Shown here: in pieces, positions 1 to 12,691 of the stretch
How positions within the stretch are numbered: the stretch's first letter is position 1
Layout: every line of letters starts with the position of its first letter
Assembly (NCBI RefSeq): GCF_019320115.1
Contig: NC_089598.1
Span: 84,205,844-84,269,843, forward strand
DNA: 64,000 bases
Direction: 5' to 3'
Source of the DNA: Miscanthus floridulus
Taxonomy: Eukaryota; Streptophyta; Magnoliopsida; Poales; Poaceae
Position numbers and translations under genes: made by a program
The notes under the pieces: generated by a model
Seen by the model: only the letters and a program-made list of their open reading frames with translations
Databases searched by the model: none
What the model was told of the DNA's origin: nothing

Positions 1-2882
1 CTCATAGCCGCCTGTAGCTCAGTCCTGTGCGTCAATTTTGAAGGGCCGAGCTTTTGGGTCCTTAAGACCAGGAGTGCCTGCGCCGTCGGCTATCATCGCC
101 ACCAAAGCAGCTCGGTCAAATCCCTCGCGCCACTAGCCTCCCCTTCAGTCGGTTGTCACCATGCTCGCCACATCCTAGACCCTACCGCTATAGTGCAGCC
201 CGTGGCACGGCCGTGCCATTGCCGTGCTCCGCTGCACTAAACGCGCACACATGGCCGGCTCGGCCTGAGCCATCTCCGATCGTTTCTTTGCGTCTTCCGG
301 TTCCGTGGTGAGTCGCTGGTACTCGTTCGCTCCTTGCTTTGTCCCGGCCGTGCTGATGTTCACCAGAACGGCATCGCCGTACTTGCAGGGTGCCCACCGT
401 CGTGGTCCGAGCTCGCTGCGATGTCTCGGTGCGTGTGTCTCTGCCCTACGATTTGTGTTCGCACATAGGTGAGTGTCGGCTCTTTATTTTAGTAAGAGGA
501 GGGCTGGGGTGGCCGACGTAGACGTCCAGTGCCGCACCGTCGTGCCGGTGCGCGCCCTGGATGGTCAGGTACTTTGCCACGGTGAAGACGTAGAAGTCGG
601 AGGGTGCTGTTGTAAAAGCGCAGACTGATTCAATAGTGACTTAGAGTTTGCTGCGATTTTGTTGTAGTTCGGGGGTGCCCATGCATAATCGCCTTCGCGC
701 GCAGGCCGTCACCGTTGTGGGCCGTTGGCCGGCTAGGCCGCGCCTCCGCGTGGGCCACGCACTGGCCTACCATCGCGCGCGGGCGGGGTAACGCGCTGGA
801 TCGGGCCGCGCGTTGTGGGCCGGCAAAGGAGGTTTCGGTTTTCATTATTTCCTAAAATTAGAAATGCTTAGTTATTTTCTGTTATGAATCCAACTTTGAT
901 AAATCGTAGTAAATTGCATGGTTGTCCAAAAATAGCGAAACTAAGTTTGTTAGGTTCACAAAAATGTCATCTACCTGTTAGTACAGTTAGTTCACCATTA
1001 GCTGTTAGGATGGTCGGCTCATAAGATTTAAATAGAGAACTTAGAATTATATCGATCAATAATTGCATGAATTGTTGTGGCAAATCGACAATAGTTTTAG
1101 CTTTGAAATTGTTACGGTAGGATCCTTAGACCTTTACATACTTGCTATAAAATGGGTAGCCGTAGAGCGAGTCGCTTAATGGCGTAGTTATTAACCTTGC
1201 TTTAGGGTATGTATCGTAAACTGGCATTAGGAGTAGGAATATCCGTAGTCACCGCAAGAATATATGACACGTTCATACTTGTTAGTTGTGCTGGTACGTA
1301 GCTTAGACTTTAGTGGGTAAATCTCACTTAGTAATTTAATAAGGGTACTTTTGCATTGAGAATTGCTGTTGCCATAGTGTTAATCATTGCATCGTCATTT
1401 CATGTAGATCACAAATAGGTAGACTTCATACCCGTCGGTGATCCAGAGTACGACGAGGTGATCGAGGAGTACGAGGAGGAGCTCTTCGCACAGGAGGGAG
1501 CCCAGGAGCCTGTTGGTACTGACCTTGCTGACCCGGCACCTGCCCAAGGCAAGCCCCGGTGTATAACCCTTATTTTTAAATGATCACTGAATATATTTAT
1601 ATGATATGCATTTACGTTACAGGCATTTTATGGAAGCTACATGCATAAATATATCCACCATGAGTCCTACTAGTACAGGTCGAGTAGCTGCTATGCTCAG
1701 GATGTCGGTAGCGTGAGTAACCTGTCGTTACTCGCAAATAGGTGATTAAACTATGATATCATGATGAAATAATGGAAAGGAAAATGGTGACCGGATAGGG
1801 ATGTGGATTTGATACTGGTGGGTGTGAGGGGTTGTGTCCTGCGGCCAACAGGGCATAGCCCGGTTACACTTTTTCCCTATCTGTGTCGATTAAGGACCGG
1901 TCGTTGCATATGACTCTAGGCAAGTCACAGATTATTGTCCCAAGCACATACTTGGGTATGGGCGTAGGGAAGGCTTGCTGCTCTCTTGTCGCGGATCCGG
2001 CTCTTTCCGGACCGACTAATGGGAAGAGGAGGTGGTGGAGGTCCTTGCACCGCACTGAGTCCGAGACTCAGAGGCGGGGGCTTGGAGTCCAAGTTTGGAC
2101 GGGGACCTAGACACCTAGGACAGGAGAGTGGTGGGTTAGTCCTGCTTGTGCCTGGGGTACAAGCGGGGCATGTGTCTTCAGGGCACCCAGCTTGGCACAT
2201 TGATTCGCGAATCGCCGGGTTATCCGGTACGGCTTGTCTGCGGTTTATCACCGTAGTAAGAACTGGAAGTGGAAAAAGAGAAGGAACAATGTCGATTGCT
2301 CAACTCTTGCTTGAAAGTAGAACAGGTGCTTATATAGATTGACTAGATGAAAACTTAATACGGCTGATGATAATAATGTATCAATAAGGACTCACTATTA
2401 GTATTGCTTTTTGCTAAAAGAGAACCAGCAAACCATAAAGCCTAGCATATTCCTTGGAGTCAGGAAAGTATTCCCACTATCGGATAAGTCTTGCGAGTAC
2501 ATTGTGTACTCAGGGTTTATTTACCTCTATTGCAGGTGACGCTTGAGGAGTTCCTTGTGTGGAGGATCCATCTGGTGGGCTTAGACGGAATCCTCGTTAT
2601 CTTATCGCTAGATGTTATCTTTTAATATTCTGCTGTTTATCATTCCGCACTCTGTATTTGGTATTGTAATAATGTACTTTTCAAAAAACTCTAATGTATG
2701 AGATGGACTTGTGTTGTAACTCGTTTTCATTATTGGATCCTTGGGAAAAATGTGGATCTTTCGGGTTCTCCCTTGGGGTGTGCCCGATGGACACCGCTCG
2801 CGGTAGTTGCTTTCGGGGTGCTTAGTGTCTGATGGAAGACGAGCGCCTCCGTAAGTACGCTATTTCGGGTGGTTCTGCCACA
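1..2882 (+). repeat. 5' LTR of Ty3/gypsy chromovirus (5' truncated by window)
   Basis: This segment matches 9155-12036 base for base at a constant offset of 9154, with only scattered substitutions, mostly transitions, and no net indel. It is therefore the 5' LTR of the element whose 3' LTR is complete at 7992-12036. About 1163 bp of this copy lie before the window. It ends in TGCCACA directly before the primer binding site. The open frames inside (for example 630-845 and 1925-2251) recur in the other LTR and look like no known protein, so I treat them as chance. Confidence 0.95.
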
Positions 2883-2884
2883 GT

Positions 2885-2897
2885 TGGTACCAGAGCC
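2885..2897 (+). other. Primer binding site of the gypsy element
   Basis: TGGTACCAGAGCC starts two bases after the 5' LTR end. It is the usual initiator-tRNA-Met type site (commonly TGGTATCAGAGC) with one T to C change. Its position fixes the LTR boundary and the plus orientation of the element. Confidence 0.85.
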
Positions 2898-3318
2898 AAT
2901 AATGGTCACGAGTTCCTCACTCTTTTACAAAACTAAAAGTGGACCAACAAAAGTTTTGTGAAAAGTAGTATGCGATTAAGTTAAGTATAAGCCCTAGCTA
3001 TATGGTATATCTTGGATAGCGGCATTGGTTTTATCTAATCAGTTTCTGTAGGTACACTGACTTACGTGACGTAAGAAATCGCTTAGTATACGGAAAGTGA
3101 GTGTGCGATGTGCCGAAAATTTTACGAACGCCGCTATATTCCGGCTTGAGTGAACATATAGGTTGAAGCATGCATCATATAATAGCATCTTACTTGAACT
3201 AGGAATCCCCCTTCACGTGTAATGAAAGTAGTAAATTGGTAGGACTAACTTATTGAATGCCTTAATAAATGTGCTGCCATTTCTTTAATCCCTGGATCCT
3301 GATCGGGAAGGTGTCCTA
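2898..3318 (+). other. Untranslated leader of the gypsy element
   Basis: AT-rich sequence between the primer binding site and the first gag-like reading frame. No open frame or RNA motif is recognised. In this family the leader carries packaging signals, but I cannot see one directly. Confidence 0.5.
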
Positions 3319-4650
3319 ATGGATGGTTCATCTCTCTTACAGATGAATCTGAGGTCCGGACGTGGGAGCACCAGTTTGGGAGTGGCCAACGAGGGCCATG
3401 GTGACAGTGCTCGGGCCTTTGAGTGTGACAACGAGGGAGCTCGGGAGGTTCCACCTTTGGTTCCTCATCCTTTCCCGCCGCCACCACCGCCTCCGCCGCT
3501 GTCCGCCGCGAAGGTCATGGTGGAGTTGTTGGCTGCTCGTCAGGAGTCAGCTGCTGCTCGTCAGGAGACAGCTCGTGCCATGGAGATTATGGCACAGGCC
3601 ATCGCGGGTCTCGCCCGTGGAGGCCCTAGAGGCAACGGTGGGAATGGGGGTGGTGCTCGTCGTCCTGAGGGACAGTCCTCTTACCAGTACTTCCTCAAGA
3701 CCCACCCGCCCACGTTCACATCGTCGGACGATCCGTTGGAGGCGGAGCACTAGCTTCACATGCTGGAGCAGAAGTTTCGGCTGCTCAGAGTGGCCAATGA
3801 GCAGAAGATGCACTTTTGCGTCCCAGCAGCTTTTGGGGTCTGCAGGTGCCTGGTGGGAGACTTTCCAGGCCACGGAGCTACCAGATCACCTGGCAACATG
3901 GCAGGAGTTCTCCACCGCCTTCCGCGAGTTCTTCATACTTGCTGGTGTTATCCACCAGAAGGTGACCGAGTTTTGGAGCTGTGTCAGGGGAGCAGGACGG
4001 TAATGGAGTATGTGACCTAGTTTAACCACTTGGCTCAGTATGCTGGTAGTCAGGTGGACACGAATGATAAGAAGTGGGATCGTTTCTTTCGTGGTCTCAC
4101 TCCTGCTCTTCAGGAGAAACTGTACCTGGGAAACTATCTGACCTTTGGGGCACTGATGAACGCCGCCATTGCTCTTGAGGGTTTTCAGTGGGCATCCCAG
4201 GCAGATTGGAAGTGGAAGCGGGTGGCAGCTGGATCCTCTAGCCATCCCCATACTCAGAAGGTGCAGATTGTTAGGCGGGGGCCCTATCAACCATCCGGCG
4301 GGCCTCCGTACCGGTCACCCCAGCAGACATCACAGATTTCCGCTACTTAGTACAAGGCACCTCAGCAGCAGGTGCAGCCCCAGCAGACTCAGGGACAGCA
4401 GGTCCCACCTCGTTAGGGATTCAGGAACAAGCTTGGTGCTTGTTTCAAGTGTGGCAAGGATGGCCACTATGCCAGGGAGTGTCCTCAGCAGCAGACAGCT
4501 CAGCCATCTTAGCCGTCTGCAAATTCCAGGCTGATTAAGAGGACTTTCATCAAGAGGAAGGTGCCCAATAGATCTGGTCAGGTGCACTTCATGGATGCTT
4601 AGCAAGCTGTGCAGCAGGAGACAGCTATGGCTGGTAGTTTACCATCGAAT
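3319..4650 (+). pseudogene. gag: gag pseudogene, Ty3/gypsy chromovirus
   Basis: Capsid-like text is spread over several frames. It begins at 3319 with a Pro-rich region, passes a TAG at 3751-3753 where relatives have Trp, then shifts frame near 3820 and again near 3960. The best block is 4030-4350, with the capsid pattern of Del/Tekay gags. A CCHC zinc knuckle (CFKCGKDGHYAREC) lies at 4441-4482, which identifies the nucleocapsid part that binds RNA. Further TAG codons at about 4348, 4414, 4510 and 4600 stand where Gln is expected. It cannot make a functional Gag. Identification is firm; the exact ends are inferred. Confidence 0.85.
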
Positions 4651-7600
4651 CCCATCCAGCTTTGGTGTTGTTTGATTCTGGTGCATCGCATTCCTTTATG
4701 AGCATGGGGTTTGTAGAGCGGCACAACTTATCACTATTGGCTATACGTATGCCTATAAGATCTGTACTGTGGGTTCTCAGATGTTCATCAATACCTGCAT
4801 GGATATAGTAAGTTTGGTATTAGCCACCTACACTTACCATCTACAGTTCATGATAATGCCTGGGTAAGGCATTGATGTTATTCTTGGAATGAACTGGTTG
4901 CGGGTGTATGGGGTAGTATTGGATATGAAGAGAAGAAGTGTAGAGTTACGGCTTCCGTCTTCTGAGGATAGGATGTCTCTCATCATACCCTCAGAACCAG
5001 TCTTACTTGTTGCTGCCCATGCTAAAGCCATTCCTGATCTTACCTCCATTCCAGTAGTATGTGAGTTTCCAGAGGTTTTCCCTGAAGATCTTCCTGGATT
5101 GCCACCGGACCGTGAGGTAGAATTCTCCATTGAGCAAGAGCCTAGTACTGCTCCTATCTCCAGGCGTCCGTACCACATGGCTCCGAGAGAACTGGCAGAA
5201 ATAAAGAAGCAACTGGAGGAGTTGATGGACAAGGGTTTCATCCGCCCAAGTTCTTCACCATGGGGTTGTCCAGCGATTTTCGTGAAGAAGAAGGATGGTA
5301 CTCTGCGGATGTGTGTGGATTACTGCCCCCTCAATGCGATAACAGTTAAGAACAAGTATCCTTTGCCCCGCATAGATACTTTGTTTGATCAGTTAGCTGG
5401 TGCCAAGGTGTTCTCGAAGATAGATCTCTGATCGGGCTACCATCAGATCAAGATCAGGCCACAGGATATACCAAGGACAACTTTCTCTACTAGGTATGGG
5501 TTGTATGAGTACCTAGTGATGTCTTTCGGTCTCACCAATGCCCCGGCTTTCTTCATGTACCTGATGAACTCAGTCTTCATGCCGGAGTTGGATAAGTTTG
5601 TGGTAGTGTTCATTGATGACATTTTGATCTACTCCAAGAATGATGAAGAGCATACCTGTCACCTCCGGATAGTCCTGACTTGACTCAGAGAGCACCAGCT
5701 GTATGCTAAATTCAGCAAGTGTGAGTTTTGGTTAGATCGAGTGCAGTTTTTGGGACATGTGTTGACACCTGAGGGTGTTTTTGTAGATCCCAGCAAGGTG
5801 CAAGATGTATTAGATTGGAAGTCTCCTAGGTCTGTGCACCAGATCCGTCAGTTCCTTGGGCTAGCTGGATACTATCGATGTTTCATCCCTGATTTCTCCA
5901 AGATAGCCCAGCCCATGACTAAGCTGCTCTAGAAAGAAGCTAAGTTTGTTTGGAGTCTAGCTTGTGAAGAAGCTTTTCAGTCCCTGAAGACTTTTCTGAC
6001 CACTGCTCCTGTATTGGCTCAACCTGATATTGAGAGGCCCTTTGATGTTTACTGTGATGCCTCAAAGATGGGATTGGGGTGCGTGCTTATGCAAGAGGGG
6101 CGTGTGATAGCTTATGCTTCACGCCAACTGAAGAAGCACGAGGTGAACTACCCTACCCATGATTGAGAGCTAGCTGCTGTAGTTCACTCTCTGAAGATTT
6201 GGAGGCATTATTTGTTGGGCAACAAAGTGCATATCTTCACTGACCACAAGAGCCTTAAGTATATTTTCACTCAGTCTGAGTTGAACATGAGGCAAAGGAG
6301 ATGGTTAGAGTTGATCAAGGATTATAATTTGGAAGTCCACTATCATCCAAGAAAAGCCAATGTGGTAGCTGATGCCTTAAGTCATATGTTGCATCAGGTT
6401 GAGGATATACCCTTGTCACTTCACCACACAGAGGTGCTAGCTCAGATTGCTTTGACCTCAGAGCTGCTGGAGCAAATTATTCGGGAATAAAAGGAAGACC
6501 CCGAAGAGATTCCTCACATCAAGAAGTTGCTAGCTGAAGGATGTGGACCTCATTTTAGCATTGATGAGCTAGGAGTCGTGAGATACAAAGATAGGCTAGT
6601 GGTTCCATCCAATGAAGAGCTAAAAAGAAAGATTTTAAAAGAAGCCCATCATTCCAAGCTGTCTATCCACCCTGGTAGCAACAAGATGTACCATGATCTA
6701 CGCCAACTGTACTGGTGGTCTTACATGAAGCAAGATATCACCCAGTTCGTTGCGGAGTGTGACACTTGTGGTAGAGTCAAGGCAGATCATATGCGTACTC
6801 CTGGATATCTGTAGCCCTTGCCCATTCCTGTTTGGAAATGGGAGGATATTTCCCTAGATTTTATTATGGGTTTACCCCGCACCTCCTCGGGCTTTGATTC
6901 TATTTGGGTCATTATGGACCGTCTCACCAAGTCTGCCCACTTCCTTTCGGTGGACACTAGATACAATGCCAAGAAGTATGCGGAGTTATACTTTGATCGA
7001 ATTGTGACCCTACATGGAGTTCCTCTCACCATCATCTCAGATAGAGGGTCAGTTTTTGTCTCTCGTTTCTGGGAGAAACGCCAGGAGTGTTTGGGTACTC
7101 GTCTTCTTAGAAGCTTGGCATACCATCCCTAGACTGATGGTCAAACTGAAAGGGTGAACCAGGTGCTCGAGGATATGCTACAGGCTTGTACCATCTCTTT
7201 TCCTAAGAAGTGGGATCATTGTTTGAAGCTGGCAGAATTTTCTTATAATAACAGCTATCAAGAGAGTATCCGCATGGCGCCATTTGAAGCTTTATACGGA
7301 CAGAAGTGTAGGACGCCACTAAACTAGGTTGAAGTAGGAGACCATGGGTACTTCAGGCATAATTTCATAAAGGAGGCTCGAGAGAAAGTAAATATAATTC
7401 GTGAACACTTGAAGTCATCTCAGAGTCGACAGAAGGCTTACACAGACAAATGAAGAAGACCTTTGGAATTTGCAGCTGGAGATTATGTGTATCTCAAGGT
7501 ATCTCCTTTGAGAGGGGTACATTGGTTTGGTGTCCATGGCAAGTTAGCCCCTCGGTATGTGGGTCCATACAAGGTGTTGCAGCAGTGTGGCCTCGTTGCT

Positions 7601-7906
7601 TATTGTCTCCAACTCCCTAAAATTCTCTTGGCAGTTCACAATATATTTCACGTCTCGCAACTGAAGAAATGCCTACGAGTTCCTGAAGAATCTGTAGAAA
7701 TAGAAGGACTCCCGCTCTAACCTGATCTGTCTTATGTGGAGCATCCTATAAAAATTTTGGATGAGAAGGAGAGAGTGACCAGGAACAGGGTGATAAAGTT
7801 TTACAAGGTACAATGGCAAAACCATTCAGAGGATGAAGCCACCTGGGAGCAAGAGAGCTACTTATCAAAGCATAACCCCCACCTCCTCTCTAGATCAGAT
7901 AGTTAG
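4651..7906 (+). pseudogene. pol: pol pseudogene (PR-RT-RH-INT-chromodomain), Del/Tekay chromovirus
   Basis: The protease motif DSGAS is at 4674, in a different frame from the rest. From 4889 to the final TAG at 7904-7906 everything is in one frame. Order: protease end (GMNWL), reverse transcriptase with FIDDIL at 5609, RNase H (about 5990-6400), integrase HHCC finger ending CDTC near 6760, DDE core (SLDF near 6850, SDRG near 7038, TDGQTERVNQ near 7133), GPY module near 7555, and a C-terminal chromodomain (about 7737-7860). The chromodomain defines chromoviruses and directs integration to heterochromatin in relatives. Ten in-frame stops break it: 5429, 5681, 5930, 6164, 6488, 6812, 7130, 7325, 7451 and 7718. 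Most stand where relatives have Gln, Arg or Trp. No frameshift occurs in these 3 kb. The PR-RT-RH-INT order marks Ty3/gypsy and excludes copia. Confidence 0.95.
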
Positions 7907-7978
7907 TTTTGCGCCGAATGTACTCCCTACCTCTTTCTCACACTAGGCACATGAAATCTCGGGTCAAGATTTTGTTTT

Positions 7979-7985
7979 AGGGGGG
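7979..7985 (+). other. Polypurine tract of the gypsy element
   Basis: A short purine run (A then six G) lies just before the 3' LTR, at the place where the plus-strand primer is expected. It is short, and TAGATT separates it from the LTR. Confidence 0.55.
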
Positions 7986-7991
7986 TAGATT

Positions 7992-10900
7992 TGTAACACC
8001 CTGGTGTTACATTGTAATGTTTTGCTAAACATTTCGTAAGCATCAGAATTATGTGTATGATAGGCTTTATAATCAATGTTTGGCATTGAAACATTTTTAC
8101 AAAACGGGAAAGCAAAGGTTATGTTTTGTGTCACATAACGTAATTATTATCTTAATCGAATTCTTGTTAAAACAAAATGTTATAAAATGTTTTGCGAACG
8201 GCGATAAAAAGGTGCGGTCGAAGACATGGATGGCTAGTGAGTACGCCCCGGGGGTTGGGTTTGGGATTCGACGCGAAACCATTTGAATCGACGTCCTCCG
8301 CGTAAGTCTTTGAAGAGGTCGACGAAGCCATCTTTGGCATTAGTTGTAGAACAATTGGCTTAAGGAGTAGCGCAATGTCATGACTGTGGGTGATGGCTCG
8401 GTGTACCCCTTTTCGCATCAAGCAATTAGCTTAGCATTTGGAACATGGCGTACGCATTTTCTAGCTGCTTTAAATATCGTGCACGCCACCTAGCTGAGCT
8501 CTAGGCGCGGTCACCACCTCGGTTGGCTTGCTAGCGCGCTCTGTCGCGCGGGCCAGAGCCCACTATCGCGCCCAGCTGCGCTCGCTGCGCCGTGCATGCG
8601 CACGACCTACGCGTCCTAGCCGCCTGCCCGCTGCTGCCCGCCTACGACCTCTACCCCACTGCTGTTCGCCTCGCCAGCCGACGTGTTGCGCCCTAGTCAC
8701 CGGCCGTGCTCTGCCAATGCCTTACCCTGCCCTGCTGTGGCCATGGTCGCATTGGGTCCTGCGTTCGTGTCGCCAGCGGCTACGCTCAGTGCCACACCAT
8801 TGACTCCCTTGGCTGCTTACGCGCTGGACAGCTGCCTGCTTCGCCGTCACCTCGACATCGTTTCGCGATGTCCGTTGGCTGGCACTACCCGCTGCGGCGC
8901 CATGACGCGTCTCGTCGCTTTGCTGCAGCGGGCGTGTGGACGTCTGCCTGGAGCACGCCCTGAGGTTCCCCATGGCCAGGCACGTCGGAACGAGCGTTGA
9001 CGCCGTAGACAAGCCATGCCGTGCTAGGACCTCCCCTGTCTCCGCTGTTCCCTTGCCGCCATGACGTTTTCTTCCAATTCGCCGTAGTGGTTGCACCACA
9101 TTCCAATTGGCCATGCCCACAGCTTCGTTGGGCAGCCGGTCGCCCATCCTGCCCCTCATAGCCGCCTGTAGCTCAGTCCTGTGCGCCAATTTTGAAGGGC
9201 CGAGCTTTTGGGTCCTTAAGACCAGGAGTGCCTGCGCCGTTGGCTATCATCGTCACCAAAGCAGCTCGGTCAAATCCCTCATGCCACTAGCCTCCCCTTC
9301 AGTCAGTTGTCACCATGCTCGCCACATCCTAGACCCTACCGCCGTAGTGCAGCTCGTGGCACGGCCGTGCCATTGCCGTGCTCCGCTGCACTCATCGCGC
9401 GCACGTGGCTGGCTCGGCCTGAGCCATCTCCGATCATTTCTTCACGTCTTCCGGTTCCGTGGTGAGTCGCTGGTACTCGTCCGCTCCTTGCTTTGTCCCG
9501 GCCGTGCTGATGTTCACCGGAACGGCATCACCGTACTTGCAGGGTGCCCACCGTCGTGGTCCGAGCTCGCTGCGATGTCTCGGTGCGTGTGTCTCTACCC
9601 TGCGATTTGCGTTCGCACATAGGTGAGTGTCGGCTCTTTATTTTAGTAAGGGGAGGGCTGGGGTGGCCGACGTAGACGTCCAGTGCCACGCCGTCGCGCC
9701 AGTGCGTGCCGTGGATGGTCAGGGACTTCGCCGCGGTGAAGACGTAGAAGTCGGAGGGTGATGTTGTAAAAGCGCAGACTAATTCAATAGTGACTTAGAG
9801 TTTGCTGTGATTTCATTGTAGTTCGGGGGTGCCCGTGCATAATCGCCTTCGCGCGCAGGCCGTCACCGTCGCGAGCCGTTGGCCGGCTGGGCCGCGCCTC
9901 CGCGTGGGCCGCGCGCTGGCCTACCGTCGCGCGCGGGTGGGGTAACGCGCTGGATCGGGCCGCGCGTTGTGGGCCGGCAAAGGAGGTTTCGGTTTTCATT
10001 ATTTCCTGAAATTAGAAATGCTTAGTTATTTTCTGTTATGAATCCAACTTCGATAAATCGTAGTAAATTGCATGGTTGTCCAAAAATAGTGAAACTAAGT
10101 TTGTTAGGTTCGCAAAAATGTCATCTACCTGTTAGTACAGTTAATTCACCATTAGCTGTTAGGATGGTAGGCTCATAAGATTTAAATAGAGAACTTAGAA
10201 TTATATCGATCAATAATTGCATGAATTGTTGTGGCAAATCGACAATAGTTTTAGCTTCAAAATTGTTATGGTAGGATCCTTAGACCTTTACATACTTGCT
10301 GTAAAATGGGTAGCCGTAGAGCGAGTCGCTTAATGGCGTAGTTATTATACTTGCTTTAGGGTATGTATCGTAAACAGGCATTAGGAGTAGGAATATCCGT
10401 AGTCACCACAAGAATATATGACACGTTCATACTTGTTAGTAGTGCTGGTACGTAGCTTAGACTTTAGTGGGTAAATCTCACTTAGTAATTTAATAAGGGT
10501 ACTTTTGCATTGAGAATTGCTGTTGCCATAGTGTTAATCATTGCATCGTCATTTCATGTAGATCACAAACAGGTAGACTTCGTACCCGTCGGTGATCCGG
10601 AGTACGACGAGGTGATCGAGGAGTACGAGGAGGAGCTCTTCGCATAGGAGGAAGCCCAGGAGCCTGTTGGTACTGACCTTGCTGACCCGGCACCTGCCCA
10701 AGGCAAGCCCCGGTGCATAACCCCTATTTTTAAATGATCACTGAATATATTTATATGATATGCATTTACGTTACAGGCATTTTATGGAAGCTACATACAT
10801 AAATATATCCACCATGAGTCCTACTAGTACAGGTCGAGTAGCTGCTATGCTCAGGATGTCGGTAGCGTGAGTAACTTGTCGTTACTCGCAAATAGGTGAT

Positions 10901-12036
10901 TAAACTATGATATCATGATGAAATAATGGAAAGGAAAATGGTGACCGGACAGGGATGTGGATTTGGTACTGGTGGGTGTGAGGGGTTGTGTCCTACGGCC
11001 AACAAGGCATAGCCTGGTTACACTTTTTCCCTGTCTGTGTCGATTAAGGACCGGTCGTTGCATATGACTCTAGGCAAGTCACAGATTATTGTCCCGAGCA
11101 CATACTTGGGTATGGGCGCAGGGAAGGCTTGCTGCTCTCTTGTCGCGGATCCGGCTCTTTCCGGACCGACTGATGAGAAGAGGAGGTGGTGGAGGTCCTT
11201 GCACCGCACTGAGTCCGGGACTCAGAGGCGGGGGCTTGGAGTCCAAATTTGGACGGGGACCTGGACACCTAGGACAGGAGAGTGGTGGGTTAGTCCTGCT
11301 TGTGCCTGGGGTACAAGCGGGGCGTGTGTCTTCGGGGCACCCAGCTGGGCACATTGATTCATGAATCGCCGGGTTATCCGATACGGCTTGTCTGCGGTTT
11401 ATCACCGTAGTAAGAACTGGAAGTGGAAAAAGAGAAGGAACAGTATTGATTGCTCAATTCTTGCTTGAAAGTAGAACAGGTGCTTATATAGATTGACTAG
11501 ATGAAAACTTAATACGGCTGATGATAATAATGTATCAATAAGGACTCACTATTAGTATTGCTTTTTGCTAAAAGAGAACCAGCAAACCATAAAGCCTAGC
11601 ATATTCCTTGGAGTCGGGAAAGTATTCCCACTATCGGATAAGTCTTGCGAGTACATTGTGTACTCAGGGTTTATTTACCCCTGTTGCAGGTGACGCTTGA
11701 GGAGTTCCTTGTGTGGAGGATCCATCTGGTGGGCTCAGACGGAATCCTCATTATCTTATCGCTAGATGTTATCTTTTAATATTCCGCTGTTTATCATTCC
11801 GCACTCTGTATTTGGTACTGTAATAATGTACTTTTCAAGAAACTCTAATGTATGAGATGGACTTGTGTTGTAACTCATTTTCATTATTGGATCCTTGGGA
11901 AAAATGTGGATCTTTCGGGTTCTCCCTTGGGGTGTGCCCGACGGACACCGCTCGCGGTAGTTGCTTTCGAGGTGCTTAGTGTCTGATGGAAGACGAGCGC
12001 CTCTGTAAGTACGCTATTTCGGGTGGTTCTGCCACA
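7992..12036 (+). repeat. 3' LTR of Ty3/gypsy chromovirus, complete, 4045 bp
   Basis: It begins TGTAACACCC after the polypurine tract and ends TGCCACA, giving TG...CA termini. The part from 9155 matches 1-2882 at a fixed offset. Segments compared by eye differ by roughly 0-5%, mostly C/T or G/A. TGTAACACC starts and multi-kilobase LTRs are typical of Del/Tekay elements. A possible TATA-like stretch (TTTAAATA) lies at about 8469. The right-hand target-site copy would be CGTCT (12037-12041); its partner is outside the window. Many open frames here are GC-rich chance frames. Confidence 0.95.
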
Positions 12037-12153
12037 CGTCTGAACTTGTCACGAGCGGGTTGGCTACTTTCCTGCTGGTGTTCCAGTGATGGCGAAGTTA
12101 GTACTCAGTTAGTGGGAACCTAATTGCTAAAAAATAGTCAAGGAAATGCGTGT

Positions 12154-12479
12154 AGTTAGTACCCTGGGGTTGGCGCCGTACCACTCGGGTCAGTTGTAAC
12201 CTCTCCAGTAAGCGGGTCATGGCCTAGCCCAGTATGGGTCTGACCGTCGCGCCAATTGAAATACAAACGTTTTAGCTCATTGTACTTATTCTGGCACTTT
12301 TTCTTGTTGTACCCGAGCCTCGTGATTTTGTTGAAGCCACGAACGACATTGGTCCACCCTAGTGAGGTTGGCGAAGTGGTGTTCCAGTGATAGAGGTCTT
12401 TCTGCTTGTTGATTAGGTCAAGAAGCAGAGAGCAAGTTTTGTCATCCCAGCTAGCACGTTCCTGGCTCATCTGATGCAA
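12154..12479 (-). CDS. Myb/SANT-like DNA-binding domain protein, short or truncated
   Basis: The reading frame gives about 107 residues. It contains a Trp-spaced trihelix of the Myb/SANT-like class (Myb_DNA-bind_3 type): ASWDDKTCSLLLDLI, then GWTNVVRGFN, then KCQNKYNELKRLYFNW. This domain occurs in plant L10-interacting-Myb-like proteins and in the Myb partner of PIF/Harbinger transposases. A splice acceptor (TGCATCAG) directly precedes a second ATG at about 12470, so translation may start there. Family members usually continue for 200 or more residues. Here the frame stops at 12156, 120 bp from the gypsy LTR, which suggests a fragment or loss of the 3' exons by the insertion. Upstream, 12480-12691 is open but unrecognised. 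Confidence 0.55.
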
Positions 12480-12691
12480 GGATCGACATTTGAAGGGATT
12501 ATGTACATGGATGCATATCTTATGTCATACGGAGGGTAGTTCCAGTACGCAAAGATGAGAGTGGGCGACGAATAAGAGAACTTGCCTTTCCAAACCGTTT
12601 GCGGCGTTTTCCCTAGAGGTGGTACTGCCTGGCTGCAAGTGGAGAGCACGACGAAGTCGAAGTCGACGATGCTGCCAGTGTGGGTAGCCAT

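Noticed and set aside
1864..2342. Overlapping open frames on both strands within the 5' LTR, repeated at 11018-11405
   Set aside because: They occur only because the LTR is duplicated, overlap on opposite strands and show no protein-like conservation.
3362..4003. 213-codon frame over gag
   Set aside because: Only its end (about 3815-4003) reads like capsid; the first part is the wrong frame of gag.
8528..9622. Several open frames of 70-170 codons in the 3' LTR
   Set aside because: GC- and CpG-rich DNA produces long chance frames; the same frames are broken in the 5' LTR copy.
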